From an uncultured Collinsella sp. (lineage in GTDB: Bacteria; Actinomycetota; Coriobacteriia; Coriobacteriales; Coriobacteriaceae), in the NCBI GenBank assembly GCA_902494035.1, contig CABURV010000043.1, forward strand, positions 1 through 14,691: a DNA stretch of 14,691 bases, given 5' to 3'. Of the stretch, positions 6,379-13,593 are shown in pieces. Below the pieces are notes generated by a model. The model made no database searches. It was not told where the DNA came from and saw nothing but the letters and a program-made list of their open reading frames with translations. Both the position numbers and the translations under genes were made by a program. Position 1 is the stretch's first letter. The number at the start of each line of letters is the position of its first letter.

Positions 6379-6402
6379 AAAACAAGTGATCGTCAAACCG
6401 AT

Positions 6403-7569
6403 TTACTCGGCGTCGGTCTCCTCGTCCTTCTTCTCGGAAGGAAGCGGGGTAACCTCGATCTCGACGCCCAGAGTCTCAGCAGCGGACTTCATGGACAGGG
6501 AGATACGACGACGGTCGAGGTCGATCTCCATGACCTTGACCTGAACCTTGTCGCCCACGTGGGTGACCTGAGAAGGCTGATCGACGTGCTTGTTGGCCAT
6601 CTCGGAGATGTGCACCAGGCCCTCGATGCCCTCGCCCAGGTCGACGAAAGCGCCGAACGGGACAAGCTTGGTCACAGTGCCCTCGACAATAGCGCCGACG
6701 GGGTACTTCTTGACCAGTGCGCGCCACGGATCCTCGGTGGTCTGCTTGAGACCCAGGGAGATGCGCTCGCGGTTGAGATCGACGTCGAGAACCTCGACCT
6801 CGACCTCCTGGCCGACCTTGACAACCTCGGAAGGATGGTTGACGTGGTTCCAGGAGAGCTCGGAGATGTGGATGAGGCCGTCGATACCGCCGAGGTCGAC
6901 GAAGGCGCCGAAGTCGACGATGGAGGAAACGGTGCCCTGGAGACGCATGCCAGACTTGAGCTTGGACAGGATCTCGGAGCGCTCGGCCTTACGGGACTCC
7001 TCGAGCACGACGCGACGGGAGAGGACGACGTTGTTGCGGTTGCGGTCCATCTCGATGACGCGAGCCTCGATGCGGGTGCCCATGTAAGAGGTGAGGTCCT
7101 TGACGCGACGGAGGTCGACGAGGGAAGCGGGCAGGAAGCCACGCAGGCCGATGTCGAGGATCAGGCCGCCCTTGACAACCTCGATAACCTCGCCCTCGAC
7201 GTTCTCGCCGGAGTTGAACTTCTCCTCGATGCGGTTCCAAGCACGCTCGTACTCGGCACGCTTCTTGGACAGGACCAGACGACCGTCCTTGTCCTCCTTC
7301 TGGAGAACCAGAGCCTCGATGGGATCACCGAGTGCAACGATGTCTGCAGGGTTAGCGTCCTTGCGGATGGACAGCTCGCGGACCGGGATAACGCCCTCGG
7401 ACTTGAATCCGATGTCAACGAGCACCTCGTCATGCTCGATCTTAACGACAGTGCCGTTAACGAGATCGCCCTCATCAAAGTCGGTAATCGTACCGTCGAT
7501 GAGGTTGTTCATCTCCTCCTCATTGACATCGTCAAGAGAGAAAATGGACGAGTTCTGAATCTCACTCAA
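6403..7569 (-). CDS. rpsA: 30S ribosomal protein S1
   Basis: Predicted 388 aa with four S1 RNA-binding (OB-fold) domains at about residues 33-103, 120-187, 205-275 and 292-361. Domains 3 and 4 carry the clearest repeats (DFGAFVDLGGIDGLIHISELSW and PFGAFVDLGEGIEGLVHISEM are at 219-240 and 304-324). The acidic, low-complexity C-terminus follows. This is the short form common in Gram-positive lineages, against six domains in E. coli. It helps mRNA binding and initiation on the 30S subunit. The start is TTG at 7569, with AAAGGGG 7 bases upstream; the next in-frame ATG (codon 20) would cut into conserved sequence and lacks such a site. The ribosome binding site lies in a possible 7-bp hairpin, which suggests translational control. 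A terminator follows the gene. Confidence 0.95.
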   Translation of the reverse strand: MSEIQNSSIFSLDDVNEEEMNNLIDGTITDFDEGDLVNGTVVKIEHDEVLVDIGFKSEGVIPVRELSIRKDANPADIVALGDPIEALVLQKEDKDGRLVLSKKRAEYERAWNRIEEKFNSGENVEGEVIEVVKGGLILDIGLRGFLPASLVDLRRVKDLTSYMGTRIEARVIEMDRNRNNVVLSRRVVLEESRKAERSEILSKLKSGMRLQGTVSSIVDFGAFVDLGGIDGLIHISELSWNHVNHPSEVVKVGQEVEVEVLDVDLNRERISLGLKQTTEDPWRALVKKYPVGAIVEGTVTKLVPFGAFVDLGEGIEGLVHISEMANKHVDQPSQVTHVGDKVQVKVMEIDLDRRRISLSMKSAAETLGVEIEVTPLPSEKKDEETDAE

Positions 7570-7573
7570 AGGT

Positions 7574-7598
7574 GGACCCCTTTCGAACTACGGGGCCC
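7574..7598 (-). promoter_or_regulatory. Hairpin sequestering the rpsA ribosome binding site
   Basis: On the minus strand GGGCCCC (7598-7592) can pair with GGGGTCC (7580-7574) over seven positions, one of them G-U, around an 11-base loop. The second arm includes the GGGG of the Shine-Dalgarno sequence for the TTG start. Autogenous control of S1 is known in E. coli; its use here is inferred. Confidence 0.4.
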
Positions 7599-7700
7599 CG
7601 ATTGCTAGGACCTACAGAAGGGTGCGACAAGCACACAACGTTTAGGAACACTCGGGAGCCGACAGATACTAATGTGACGCTTATGCAATCACGTTCGTAT

Positions 7701-7729
7701 AGGTTACGGGGAAATGAGTTCGATTTCAA
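7701..7729 (-). promoter_or_regulatory. Possible rpsA promoter
   Basis: On the minus strand TTGAAA (7729-7724) and TAACCT (7706-7701) are 17 bases apart; the -35 matches 5/6 and the -10 only 3/6. It would give a leader of about 125 bases, long enough for a regulatory structure. Confidence 0.35.
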
Positions 7730-7884
7730 GCGTGAACTGCGATTTTTTACTCGTATGGAGACTTTTTCGTAATCTTATGAACACACGTCTCCGCAACTTG
7801 ACGATAACCAGCCAGGCATTCGGCTTTGGGGTAAAGTATCCGGAGCCAACGATTCTAGATCGATTTTTCGAGAAAGGTGCCCGC

Positions 7885-8643
7885 GTGCTCAAAGCAGTCG
7901 TTTTCGATATGGACGAGACGCTTCTCAGCATCAACCTCAACGCGTTCATCCTTCGCTATTTTAAGGATGTCTCTTCGATGCTCGCGGATATCGGCCGCCG
8001 CAGCCGTGGTGGCACGATGGCACGCCTCGGCACCATCCTGGTCGACCTCAACGCCAATCGCCGCAGCGGCACGGACAACCGCACCAATCTTGAGTTTTAC
8101 CAAGAAGAGGTCGAGCGCCGATGCGGTATCCGCCTCTCCGATCCCATCATCTACGAGGCGTTTACCTACTATGATCGCGAAGTTCTTCCGTACAAGAACG
8201 ACGATGTCATTAACGCCCACGCCATGCCGGGCGCGCACGCCGCGCTCCAGGCCGTACAGGACGCTGGACTGCGTTGCGCGCTCTTTACCAACCCCAGCTT
8301 TCCCCAGGGGGCCATCGAGTGCCGCATGGGCTGGGGCGACCTGGCCGATGTTCCCTTTGAGCTCGTCACGCACATGGGAAACACCACCCGCTGCAAGCCC
8401 GATGCCACCTACTATCTAGAGCAGCTTCAGGTGATGGGGCTCGAGCCGCACGAGGTCCTTATGGTGGGCAACGATCCCAAGCGCGACTTCCCGTCCCCCG
8501 ATTGCGGCATCCAAACCGCCTTTGTGGGCCAAGGCAAGCCCAGCCGAGCCACCTGGCGCGGAACCATGGAAGACTTCGCCCGCGACTTTAACGCCGTAGT
8601 AGAAGCCTTCTACGAACACCAAGTAGCCGACGAACTGTCTTAA
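7885..8643 (+). CDS. HAD-superfamily hydrolase (phosphoglycolate phosphatase-like)
   Basis: Predicted 252 aa cytoplasmic enzyme. All four HAD motifs are in place: DMDETL with nucleophile D8 and acid/base D10; T135 in LFTNPS; K171 in CKPDATYY; and the metal-binding acidic motif GNDPKRD with D197 and D201. A helical cap of about 100 residues between motifs I and II marks it as subclass C1, like phosphoglycolate phosphatase and related small-molecule phosphatases. The substrate cannot be told. I chose the GTG at 7885: AAAGGTG lies 5-6 bases upstream and the HAD fold begins within three residues. The in-frame extension to an ATG at 7714 has no support. The gene diverges from rpsA, and its TAA overlaps the stop codon of the convergent cysteine desulfidase gene by 3 bases. 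Confidence 0.9.
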   Translation: MLKAVVFDMDETLLSINLNAFILRYFKDVSSMLADIGRRSRGGTMARLGTILVDLNANRRSGTDNRTNLEFYQEEVERRCGIRLSDPIIYEAFTYYDREVLPYKNDDVINAHAMPGAHAALQAVQDAGLRCALFTNPSFPQGAIECRMGWGDLADVPFELVTHMGNTTRCKPDATYYLEQLQVMGLEPHEVLMVGNDPKRDFPSPDCGIQTAFVGQGKPSRATWRGTMEDFARDFNAVVEAFYEHQVADELS

Positions 8644-9959
8644 CAGACCTGGGTTTTGCCGATCATGATGTTGAGGATCTCGACGTCGGTATCCTTCATA
8701 CCCACACGGCCCACATAGCCCATGCTGGCGATTGTCTGCTCGACGGTATCCTGGATCAGGCCCTCACCGGCGCGGAAGCCGCGGCCCTGCATGGCCATAT
8801 CGTGACCCAGAATCGCAGCATCGACGGCAGCGGAAATCTTGGCGGCACAGCTTGCCTTGGCGCCATCGCACACGATGCCGCCAACGTTACCGAGCGTGTT
8901 CGAGACCGTCGCACCAATCTGCTCGTGCGTGCCACCGCACAGCCAGGTAATCGCGGCGCCGGCACCGCATGCGGCGCAAATAGCACCGCAAAACGCCGAG
9001 AGCGCACCAATATAGCTCTTGATATGCACGGCGATCAGATCAGACAGCATCACGGCGCGCACCAGGCGATCATGGTCGCAGCGCAAATACTCGGCATACT
9101 CCATAACAGGCAGCGCGCAGGTAATGCCCTGATTGCCCGAGCCGCACACGATGGCGACCGGCAGCGCGCAGCCGTTCATGCGGGCGTCGGACCCGGCGGC
9201 TGCACGGGCACGGGCACGGCAGGCGACGTCATCGGCACGAGCGCCCAACAGCGTACGGCCAACCTCGGCGCCCCAAGCGTGCGCCAGGCCCTCGGCACTG
9301 ATCGCACCGTTCAGCTCAATCTGACGCTCAACGGCAGCGCGGGCGTCCTCAATGTCACCGTCCTCGATAAAGTCGATGATGGACTCAATCGACATGGGCG
9401 TGTCAGCGCTATCTGCCGCACGCTCGGCCACGACGCGCTCGGCGCAGGCGGCACACTCCCCCGCCGACTTGCCGCATACCGGAATACCGTCGAGCGTATG
9501 GCACGTGACATTGGTGTGATGGTCGGTAATCTCGACGACCGCGGTATGGCCCCCGGCTGTAGCAGTCACCTTGATGTAGAGGTTGGGCACACCCTCGACA
9601 AGCGACACATCGCAGTAGTCCGTATCAGCAAGCAGCTCGGCCACGCGGGCGCGATCCGCGTCATCGACGCTCTCGAGCACCTCGAGCGCACTCTTGGCGT
9701 CGCCGCCCACGGCACCCAGCACGGCCGCCGCTTCAATACCGTGCATACCGCCCGAGTTGGGCACGGTCACGCTCTTAACGTTCTTGATGATGTTGCCCGA
9801 GCATGCAACATCCATATGATCGGGTTCGCAACCGAGCGTCTGACTCGCCAGCGCCGCTGCATAGGCAACGGCAATGGGCTCGGTGCAGCCGAGTGCACAG
9901 ACAAGTTCGCGGTTCAAAACATCGCAAAACGCGGCATCACGGATGGAATCGGTAGGCAT
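8640..9959 (-). CDS. L-cysteine desulfidase family protein (CyuA/YhaM, UPF0597)
   Basis: Predicted 439 aa, the normal length of the family. Landmark sequences are ALGCTEPIAVAYAAA (22-36), with the conserved cysteine C25 expected to bind or act near an iron-sulfur cluster, and CSGNIIKNVKSVTVPNSGG (53-71) followed by MHGIEAAAVLG. The C-terminal half contains GSGNQGI and a cysteine-rich stretch (FCGAICAACGAG) likely to supply the other cluster ligands. Characterised members cleave L-cysteine to pyruvate, ammonia and sulfide without PLP; the fold is related to Fe-S L-serine dehydratase alpha chains, so serine cannot be excluded as a substrate. The start ATG has AGGAG 6 bases upstream. The gene ends in a 4-base tail-to-tail overlap with the HAD gene, leaving no room for a terminator. 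Confidence 0.88.
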   Translation of the reverse strand: MPTDSIRDAAFCDVLNRELVCALGCTEPIAVAYAAALASQTLGCEPDHMDVACSGNIIKNVKSVTVPNSGGMHGIEAAAVLGAVGGDAKSALEVLESVDDADRARVAELLADTDYCDVSLVEGVPNLYIKVTATAGGHTAVVEITDHHTNVTCHTLDGIPVCGKSAGECAACAERVVAERAADSADTPMSIESIIDFIEDGDIEDARAAVERQIELNGAISAEGLAHAWGAEVGRTLLGARADDVACRARARAAAGSDARMNGCALPVAIVCGSGNQGITCALPVMEYAEYLRCDHDRLVRAVMLSDLIAVHIKSYIGALSAFCGAICAACGAGAAITWLCGGTHEQIGATVSNTLGNVGGIVCDGAKASCAAKISAAVDAAILGHDMAMQGRGFRAGEGLIQDTVEQTIASMGYVGRVGMKDTDVEILNIMIGKTQVC

Positions 9960-10120
9960 AGGTATCTCCTGCTTGCATAACGGGCTAGGCTCTCAAAAAA
10001 TGTTAGCTCCTTTATTTGATAACAATGCATCAAAAACCGCAACCATGGTTCCGGCGGACGGCGCTCAAGCGCAAACTGACGACATTCATTCACGAGAAGC
10101 CAGTCTTGTTGCCTGCTAAA

Positions 10121-10149
10121 GCGTTTGACCAAAAAACGCTCGAGCGTTT
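10121..10149. promoter_or_regulatory. Operator-like inverted repeats upstream of rpiB
   Basis: AAACGCTCGAGCGTTT (10134-10149) is a perfect 16-bp palindrome. A third half-site GCGTTT lies at 10121-10126, so three copies of the same 6-mer occur in alternating orientation within 29 bases. TTGACC (10125-10130) overlaps it as a possible -35, but no good -10 follows at 16-18 bases. It sits about 80 bases before the rpiB start. A repressor site is possible; a minus-strand hairpin with a T-run is the alternative. Confidence 0.35.
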
Positions 10150-10231
10150 ACGCAAAAGTCGCGCTATCATGCAGTCGAACGCGGTAAACACCTTTAGCAT
10201 TTGCGCCGCACAGACCAGAGAGGAACCATCC

Positions 10232-10699
10232 ATGAAGATCGGTATCGGTAACGACCACGCCGCCGTCGAGCTCAAGAACATCATCTCCGAGCACCTGAAG
10301 GAGCGCGGCTACGAGGTCGTGAACTTTGGCACCGACACCTCCGAGAGCTTTGATTACCCCATCGCCGGCTACAAGGTGGGTAAGGCCGTTGCCAACGGCG
10401 ACGTCGACCTGGGCATACTGATCTGCGGCACCGGCGTCGGGATTAGCCTGGCTGCCAACAAGGTCGAGGGCGTACGCGCCGTCGTGTGCTCCGAGCCCTT
10501 CAGCGCCAAGCTCTCCCGCATGCACAACAATACCAACGTGCTCGCCTTTGGCGCCCGCGTCGTGGGCTCCGAGCTCGCCAAGATGATCGTCGACGAGTGG
10601 CTCGACGCCGAGTTTGAGGGCGGCCGTCACGAGCGTCGCGTCAATCTCCTCAACGAGATCGACCAGACCCGTGGACTCAAGGTCGTCGACGAGGCTTAA
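10232..10699 (+). CDS. rpiB: Ribose 5-phosphate isomerase B
   Basis: Predicted 155 aa, as expected for the RpiB/LacAB family (about 145-160). It interconverts ribose 5-phosphate and ribulose 5-phosphate in the non-oxidative pentose phosphate pathway. The N-terminal GNDHAA (6-11) supplies D8 and H9. ICGTGVGISLAANK (64-77) contains the catalytic C65 and T67 of the anion hole. RMHNNTNVLAFGARVVG (96-112) contains H98, and conserved arginines occur near the C-terminus (R132-R136). A cysteine at 65 favours RpiB over LacA/LacB, which lack it. I chose the ATG at 10232, with AGAGAGGAA about 7 bases upstream. The longer in-frame reading to 10016 is not supported. It diverges from the cysteine desulfidase gene across 272 bases and ends in a strong terminator. 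Confidence 0.94.
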   Translation: MKIGIGNDHAAVELKNIISEHLKERGYEVVNFGTDTSESFDYPIAGYKVGKAVANGDVDLGILICGTGVGISLAANKVEGVRAVVCSEPFSAKLSRMHNNTNVLAFGARVVGSELAKMIVDEWLDAEFEGGRHERRVNLLNEIDQTRGLKVVDEA

Positions 10700-10726
10700 A
10701 CTACTCAGTACCACAAGCTAACAGCA

Positions 10727-10774
10727 GGGCCCGCTCGGAACACATGTCCGAGCGGGCCCCTTCATAGATTTTGG
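10727..10774 (+). terminator. Intrinsic terminator of rpiB
   Basis: GGGCCCGCTCGGA (10727-10739) pairs perfectly with TCCGAGCGGGCCC (10747-10759) across a 7-base loop. A T-richer tail ending in ATTTT follows. It lies 28 bases after the rpiB stop codon. Confidence 0.8.
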
Positions 10775-10777
10775 AAT

Positions 10778-10811
10778 AAAAAGGGCGCCGCGGATGGAAT
10801 TCCGCGGCGCC
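10778..10811 (-). terminator. Intrinsic terminator of ndk
   Basis: GGCGCCGCGGA (10784-10794) pairs perfectly with TCCGCGGCGCC (10801-10811), loop 6. On the minus strand CTTTTT (10782-10778) follows the stem. It is 40 bases past the ndk stop codon and back-to-back with the rpiB terminator, so the convergent genes have separate signals. Confidence 0.88.
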
Positions 10812-10850
10812 AAAGCCACACGCTAACAGCTTTAAGGAGTCAAAGCTGGT

Positions 10851-11255
10851 TTAGCCAAAGAAGCGCTTGATCTCGATCTCGGCGTTCTCCAGGCAGTCGG
10901 AGCCGTGGATCACGTTGGCGTTGACATCGACAGCGAAGTCTCCGCGAATGGTGCCGGGGGCAGCATCAAGCGGGTTGGTAGCGCCCATAAGGGTGCGCAT
11001 CTTGGAGACAGCGGAGAGACCGGAAACGACCATCTTAACGACCGGGCCACTCGTCATAAAGTCGCAAAGACCGTCAAAGAAGGGCTTGTCGGCCAGATGA
11101 GCGTAGTGCTCCTCGACGGTAGCGCGCTCGAGCGTGGTCATCTCCATGCGCTCGATGACAAGGCCGCTGCGCTCAATGCGAGCAACGATCTCGCCGATCT
11201 TGCGGTCGCGCACGGCGTCGGGCTTAATCATGATGAAGGTCTTCTCGATAGCCAT
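10851..11255 (-). CDS. ndk: Nucleoside diphosphate kinase
   Basis: Predicted 134 aa, at the short end of the usual 134-150. It transfers the gamma phosphate of ATP to nucleoside diphosphates through a phosphohistidine. The active-site histidine is H117 in NVIHGSDC; K11 is in MIKPDAV; GATNPLDAAPGTIRGDFAVD (91-110) is the nucleotide-binding stretch. A cysteine replaces the usual serine after HGSD. I chose the ATG at 11255 because AAAGG is 7 bases upstream and the family begins at about AIEKTF; the GTG 14 codons earlier adds a tail without support. A promoter with an extended -10 and overlapping palindromes lies about 60 bases upstream. The gene stands alone with its own terminator. Confidence 0.97.
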   Translation of the reverse strand: MAIEKTFIMIKPDAVRDRKIGEIVARIERSGLVIERMEMTTLERATVEEHYAHLADKPFFDGLCDFMTSGPVVKMVVSGLSAVSKMRTLMGATNPLDAAPGTIRGDFAVDVNANVIHGSDCLENAEIEIKRFFG

Positions 11256-11318
11256 AAGGTAGCCTTTCAAGTAGGTTCGCGCGTGCCCAAGTCCCATTCC
11301 GGCACCCGCCTGGACTGC

Positions 11319-11347
11319 ATCGTAACAGAGTTTTAGCTGCAGTTAAA
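11319..11347 (-). promoter_or_regulatory. Probable ndk promoter with extended -10
   Basis: On the minus strand TGTTACGAT carries an extended -10 (TACGAT, 11324-11319). TTTAAC (11347-11342) is 17 bases upstream. The implied start near 11312 gives a leader of roughly 57 bases. Confidence 0.5.
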
Positions 11348-11361
11348 CAAAAAGCTGTTTA
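11332..11361. promoter_or_regulatory. Overlapping operator-like palindromes at the ndk promoter
   Basis: TTTAGCTGCAGTTAAA (11332-11347) is palindromic at 14 of 16 bases and fills the spacer and -35 of the ndk promoter. TAAACA-N6-TGTTTA (11344-11361) is a perfect dyad overlapping and extending beyond the -35. The position suits repressor binding; no regulator is identified. Confidence 0.35.
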
Positions 11362-11555
11362 TTGAAACGCTGCAATTTATTAAAGCGCTCCATATGTGTC
11401 ACTTCTGTTTCGAAGCCCGATTAGAGTACCATCCGACTGCCCATCAACCGCATCGAGCAGAGCAGACGGTCGGTTGCCGCCCGCGAACGTACCCCCTTCA
11501 CAACCTGCCCAAAGGTCCTACAGAACTTCTCGACAAGCCCCTCCCCCATAGCAAC

Positions 11556-11588
11556 AAAATACGGACGCCCACATCAGCAGACGCCCGT
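11556..11588 (-). terminator. Possible terminator of argH
   Basis: ACGGACG (11561-11567) and CGCCCGT (11582-11588) form a 7-bp stem with a G-U pair on the minus strand, followed by ATTTTG. It lies about 55 bases beyond the argH stop. Longer T-runs (TTTTT and an eight-T run on the minus strand) lie nearer the stop but with only poor stems. Confidence 0.4.
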
Positions 11589-11642
11589 AAAGCAAAAAAA
11601 ACGATTCCTCAATAAATGGCAAAAACGGCTTCAGCCAAACCT

Positions 11643-13073
11643 CTACTTTGCCCCGTGACCCATCTCGACGACCTTGGTCAACGATCCAAAAACGCCTTCG
11701 TCGGCAACGAGTTGCGCCTCGGCACGCTGCAGCTGCACGGCAACGGCGGCAGGGGCGGTACCGCCCTCGGTCGTTCGCGCAGCAACGATTGAGGGGATGT
11801 CGAGCGCCTCGGTAATGTCGCGCTCAAAGAGCGGGCTTGCCTCCTGGAACACCTCAAACGGCAGGTCCTCAAGATTGCAGCCGCGCTTCTCGCACATCAG
11901 GACCAAATGGCCCACCACGGCGTGTGCCTCGCGGAACGGCAGGCCACGCTTGGCCAGGTAATCGGCAACATCGGTGGCGGCAAGGTGTCCCACGCCGCAC
12001 TCGCGCGCCATGGCATCCTCGTTGACGGACCAAGTCGAAATCATACCGGCCATAACCGACAGGCACTGCATGAGCGTATGGGCGGTATCGAGCGCACCCT
12101 CCTTGTCCTCCTGCAAGTCCTTGTTATAAGCAAGCGGCAGGCCCTTCATGGTCACGAGCAGCTGCACCAGGTTGCCATACACACGGCCGCTCTTGCCGCG
12201 GATAAGCTCGGCAAAGTCGGGATTCTTCTTCTGCGGCATGATGGACGAGCCGGTGGAGTACGAGTCGGAAAGCGTGATAAAGCCAAATTCGGAGCTCGAC
12301 CACAGCACGATCTCCTCGGAAAGACGCGACAGGTGCATCGCCATGACGGAGCCGGCGTAATGCAGGTCGAGGAGGAAATCACGGTCGGAAACTGCATCGA
12401 GCGAGTTGGGAATCACGCCCGCAAAGCCAAGTTCGGCAGCCGTCATCTGACGATCGAGCGGATAGCTCGTGCCGGCAAGCGCGGCAGCACCCAGCGGGCA
12501 GTTGTCGGCGGCATCAAAGGCGGCCTTCAGGCGTGTAAAGTCGCGCGCGAACATCCAGGAATATGCCAGCAGATGATGCGACAGCAGCACGGGCTGAGCG
12601 TGCTGCATGTGCGTGTAGCCCGGCAGAATCACCTTGTCGTACTTCTTGGCCGCATCCACCAGCACATGGCGCAGCTCAAGATTGGCCTCCATGAGCTCCT
12701 TGGCCAGCGCCTTGACGCCCAGGCGTGTGTCGGTCGCCACCTGGTCGTTGCGCGAACGTCCGGTATGCAAGCGCTTACCGGCCTCGCCGATGCGACGCGT
12801 CAGCTCGCTCTCGATGGACATATGAATGTCTTCGTCGTTGATGTCGAAGGTGAAGTTGCCGGCATCGATATCCTGTTCGATTCCGGTAAGGCCCTTGGCA
12901 ATCGCCTGCTCGTCCTCGGCACTGATGATGCCCTGAGCCGCCAGCATTTTGGCATGCGCCTTAGAGCCGGCGATATCCTGCTTATAGAGATGTTTGTCGA
13001 CCGGCAGCGACGCGCCAAACTCCTGCGTGACCTCGGCCACGCCTGCCTCAAAACGACCGCCCCAAAGAGCCAT
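11643..13073 (-). CDS. argH: Argininosuccinate lyase
   Basis: Predicted 476 aa, close to the usual 455-475. It splits argininosuccinate into arginine and fumarate, the last step of arginine synthesis. It belongs to the fumarase/aspartase superfamily, whose signature GSSIMPQKKNP is at 275-285 with the catalytic serine in the flexible loop. HTGRSRNDQVATD (103-115) and the histidine-containing PGYTHMQHAQP (151-161) are the other two active-site regions. I chose the ATG at 13073: AAAGGGG lies 8 bases upstream and MALWGGRF is the standard start of the family. A longer frame to 13148 is spurious. It lies downstream of argG on the same strand, separated by a 56-codon ORF and a terminator-like hairpin. 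Confidence 0.97.
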   Translation of the reverse strand: MALWGGRFEAGVAEVTQEFGASLPVDKHLYKQDIAGSKAHAKMLAAQGIISAEDEQAIAKGLTGIEQDIDAGNFTFDINDEDIHMSIESELTRRIGEAGKRLHTGRSRNDQVATDTRLGVKALAKELMEANLELRHVLVDAAKKYDKVILPGYTHMQHAQPVLLSHHLLAYSWMFARDFTRLKAAFDAADNCPLGAAALAGTSYPLDRQMTAAELGFAGVIPNSLDAVSDRDFLLDLHYAGSVMAMHLSRLSEEIVLWSSSEFGFITLSDSYSTGSSIMPQKKNPDFAELIRGKSGRVYGNLVQLLVTMKGLPLAYNKDLQEDKEGALDTAHTLMQCLSVMAGMISTWSVNEDAMARECGVGHLAATDVADYLAKRGLPFREAHAVVGHLVLMCEKRGCNLEDLPFEVFQEASPLFERDITEALDIPSIVAARTTEGGTAPAAVAVQLQRAEAQLVADEGVFGSLTKVVEMGHGAK

Positions 13074-13191
13074 GGAACCGTCCCCTTTCTCCAAATACCA
13101 AAACAAGCGCCCAAAGCAATGCGCCATATCGCTAAAGCGATTTTTCAACCGCTAGTTTTACACATTCACCACCGTGTGCGGAGCCATGTAG

Positions 13192-13362
13192 CTAATTTGC
13201 AAAGAAGTGACGCGCCATGCACTTGGCGCCCAACGTCTCCCTCCGGATGTTGCCCTGCGAACCATCGATCCAGGCCTTCAGGCTCATAGGGACGTCCTCG
13301 ACCCTTGCAGCATCGAACTCGGGCGCGAGGGCAAGTAAAGCATGCGCGATAGCATTGAACAT
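13192..13362 (-). CDS. Small hypothetical protein (56 aa) between argG and argH
   Basis: An unrecognised small ORF. It begins MFNAIAHALLALAPEF and ends GAKCMARHFFAN, with one Trp (W31) and one Cys (C48) and no obvious membrane segment beyond a short hydrophobic N-terminus (about residues 4-13). Evidence for translation is GAGGAG 8 bases before the ATG at 13362 and GC-rich third positions in much of the frame. It lies 118 bases upstream of argH and 48 bases after the argG terminator hairpin, on the same strand. TATATA lies just upstream of the ribosome binding site but without a convincing -35. It could be a genuine small protein, a leader ORF affecting argH, or a fragment of a larger decayed gene. 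Confidence 0.5.
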   Translation of the reverse strand: MFNAIAHALLALAPEFDAARVEDVPMSLKAWIDGSQGNIRRETLGAKCMARHFFAN

Positions 13363-13410
13363 AATGGATACTCCTCATATATAGGCGCAGAGCCGCCAAA
13401 TTGATAGAAG

Positions 13411-13440
13411 GAGCCCCGCCGGACAACCCCGGCGGGGCTC
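13411..13440 (-). terminator. Terminator-like hairpin downstream of argG
   Basis: GAGCCCCGCCGG (13411-13422) pairs perfectly with CCGGCGGGGCTC (13429-13440), loop 6. On the minus strand it is followed by CTTCTATCAATTT, a weak U-tract. It lies about 150 bases after the argG stop and before the 56-codon ORF, so it may end or attenuate the argG transcript. A second hairpin (GTATC...GATAC with CGCG arms, 13551-13578) lies nearer argG but lacks a U-tract. Confidence 0.6.
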
Positions 13441-13593
13441 GGACTCAGCCGCAGACGCGGCATCATATATGCGGGCGGAACGTAGGGGCCACCGATGTTA
13501 AGAAGTGTCAGCAAGCATAACGAAAGGTAGGGACCCCGTGCGCCCGTTATGTATCACGCGGATGGGCCGCGCGGATACCAAGGGAAGGAGGCG

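Larger units (their letters stand above)
6083..6402. other. Intergenic region between rnpB and rpsA
   Basis: Holds the rnpB promoter (6087-6113), the rpsA terminator (6345-6378) and, between them, a block of inverted repeats (6172-6293) that may be a structured RNA. No ORF with a start codon and ribosome binding site was seen on either strand. Confidence 0.6.
7570..7884. other. Divergent promoter region between rpsA and the HAD gene
   Basis: Holds the rpsA leader (7570 to about 7694) and a more AT-rich part (about 7670-7860) that should carry HAD-gene control signals. A reading frame from ATG 7714 continues in frame into the HAD gene, but it has no good ribosome binding site and its composition is unlike the coding sequence. 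TTTACT-18-TAATCT (7748-7777) is a weak plus-strand promoter candidate. No RNA gene was recognised. Confidence 0.5.
11256..11642. other. Intergenic region between ndk and argH
   Basis: Contains the ndk leader and promoter (11319-11347), operator-like palindromes (11332-11361), and near the right end a weak hairpin with A-runs that may terminate argH (11556-11588). The part from about 11370 to 11550 shows no gene, repeat or RNA signature that I recognise. Confidence 0.6.

Noticed and set aside
7714..7884. A 57-residue N-terminal extension of the HAD protein from ATG 7714
   Set aside because: Poor ribosome binding site, AT-richer composition and no family similarity. The GTG at 7885 has a good site and puts the DxD motif at the expected position.
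13136..13190. ArgR box upstream of argH
   Set aside because: GGTGAATGTGTAAAAC only weakly resembles one half of an ARG box, and the paired half is missing.
13442..13470. A possible arginine leader peptide (MMPRLRLSP...) before the 13411-13440 hairpin, suggesting arginine attenuation
   Set aside because: Four arginines occur in the first 17 codons, but there is no ribosome binding site before the ATGs, the frame runs on through the hairpin, and no antiterminator fold was evident.
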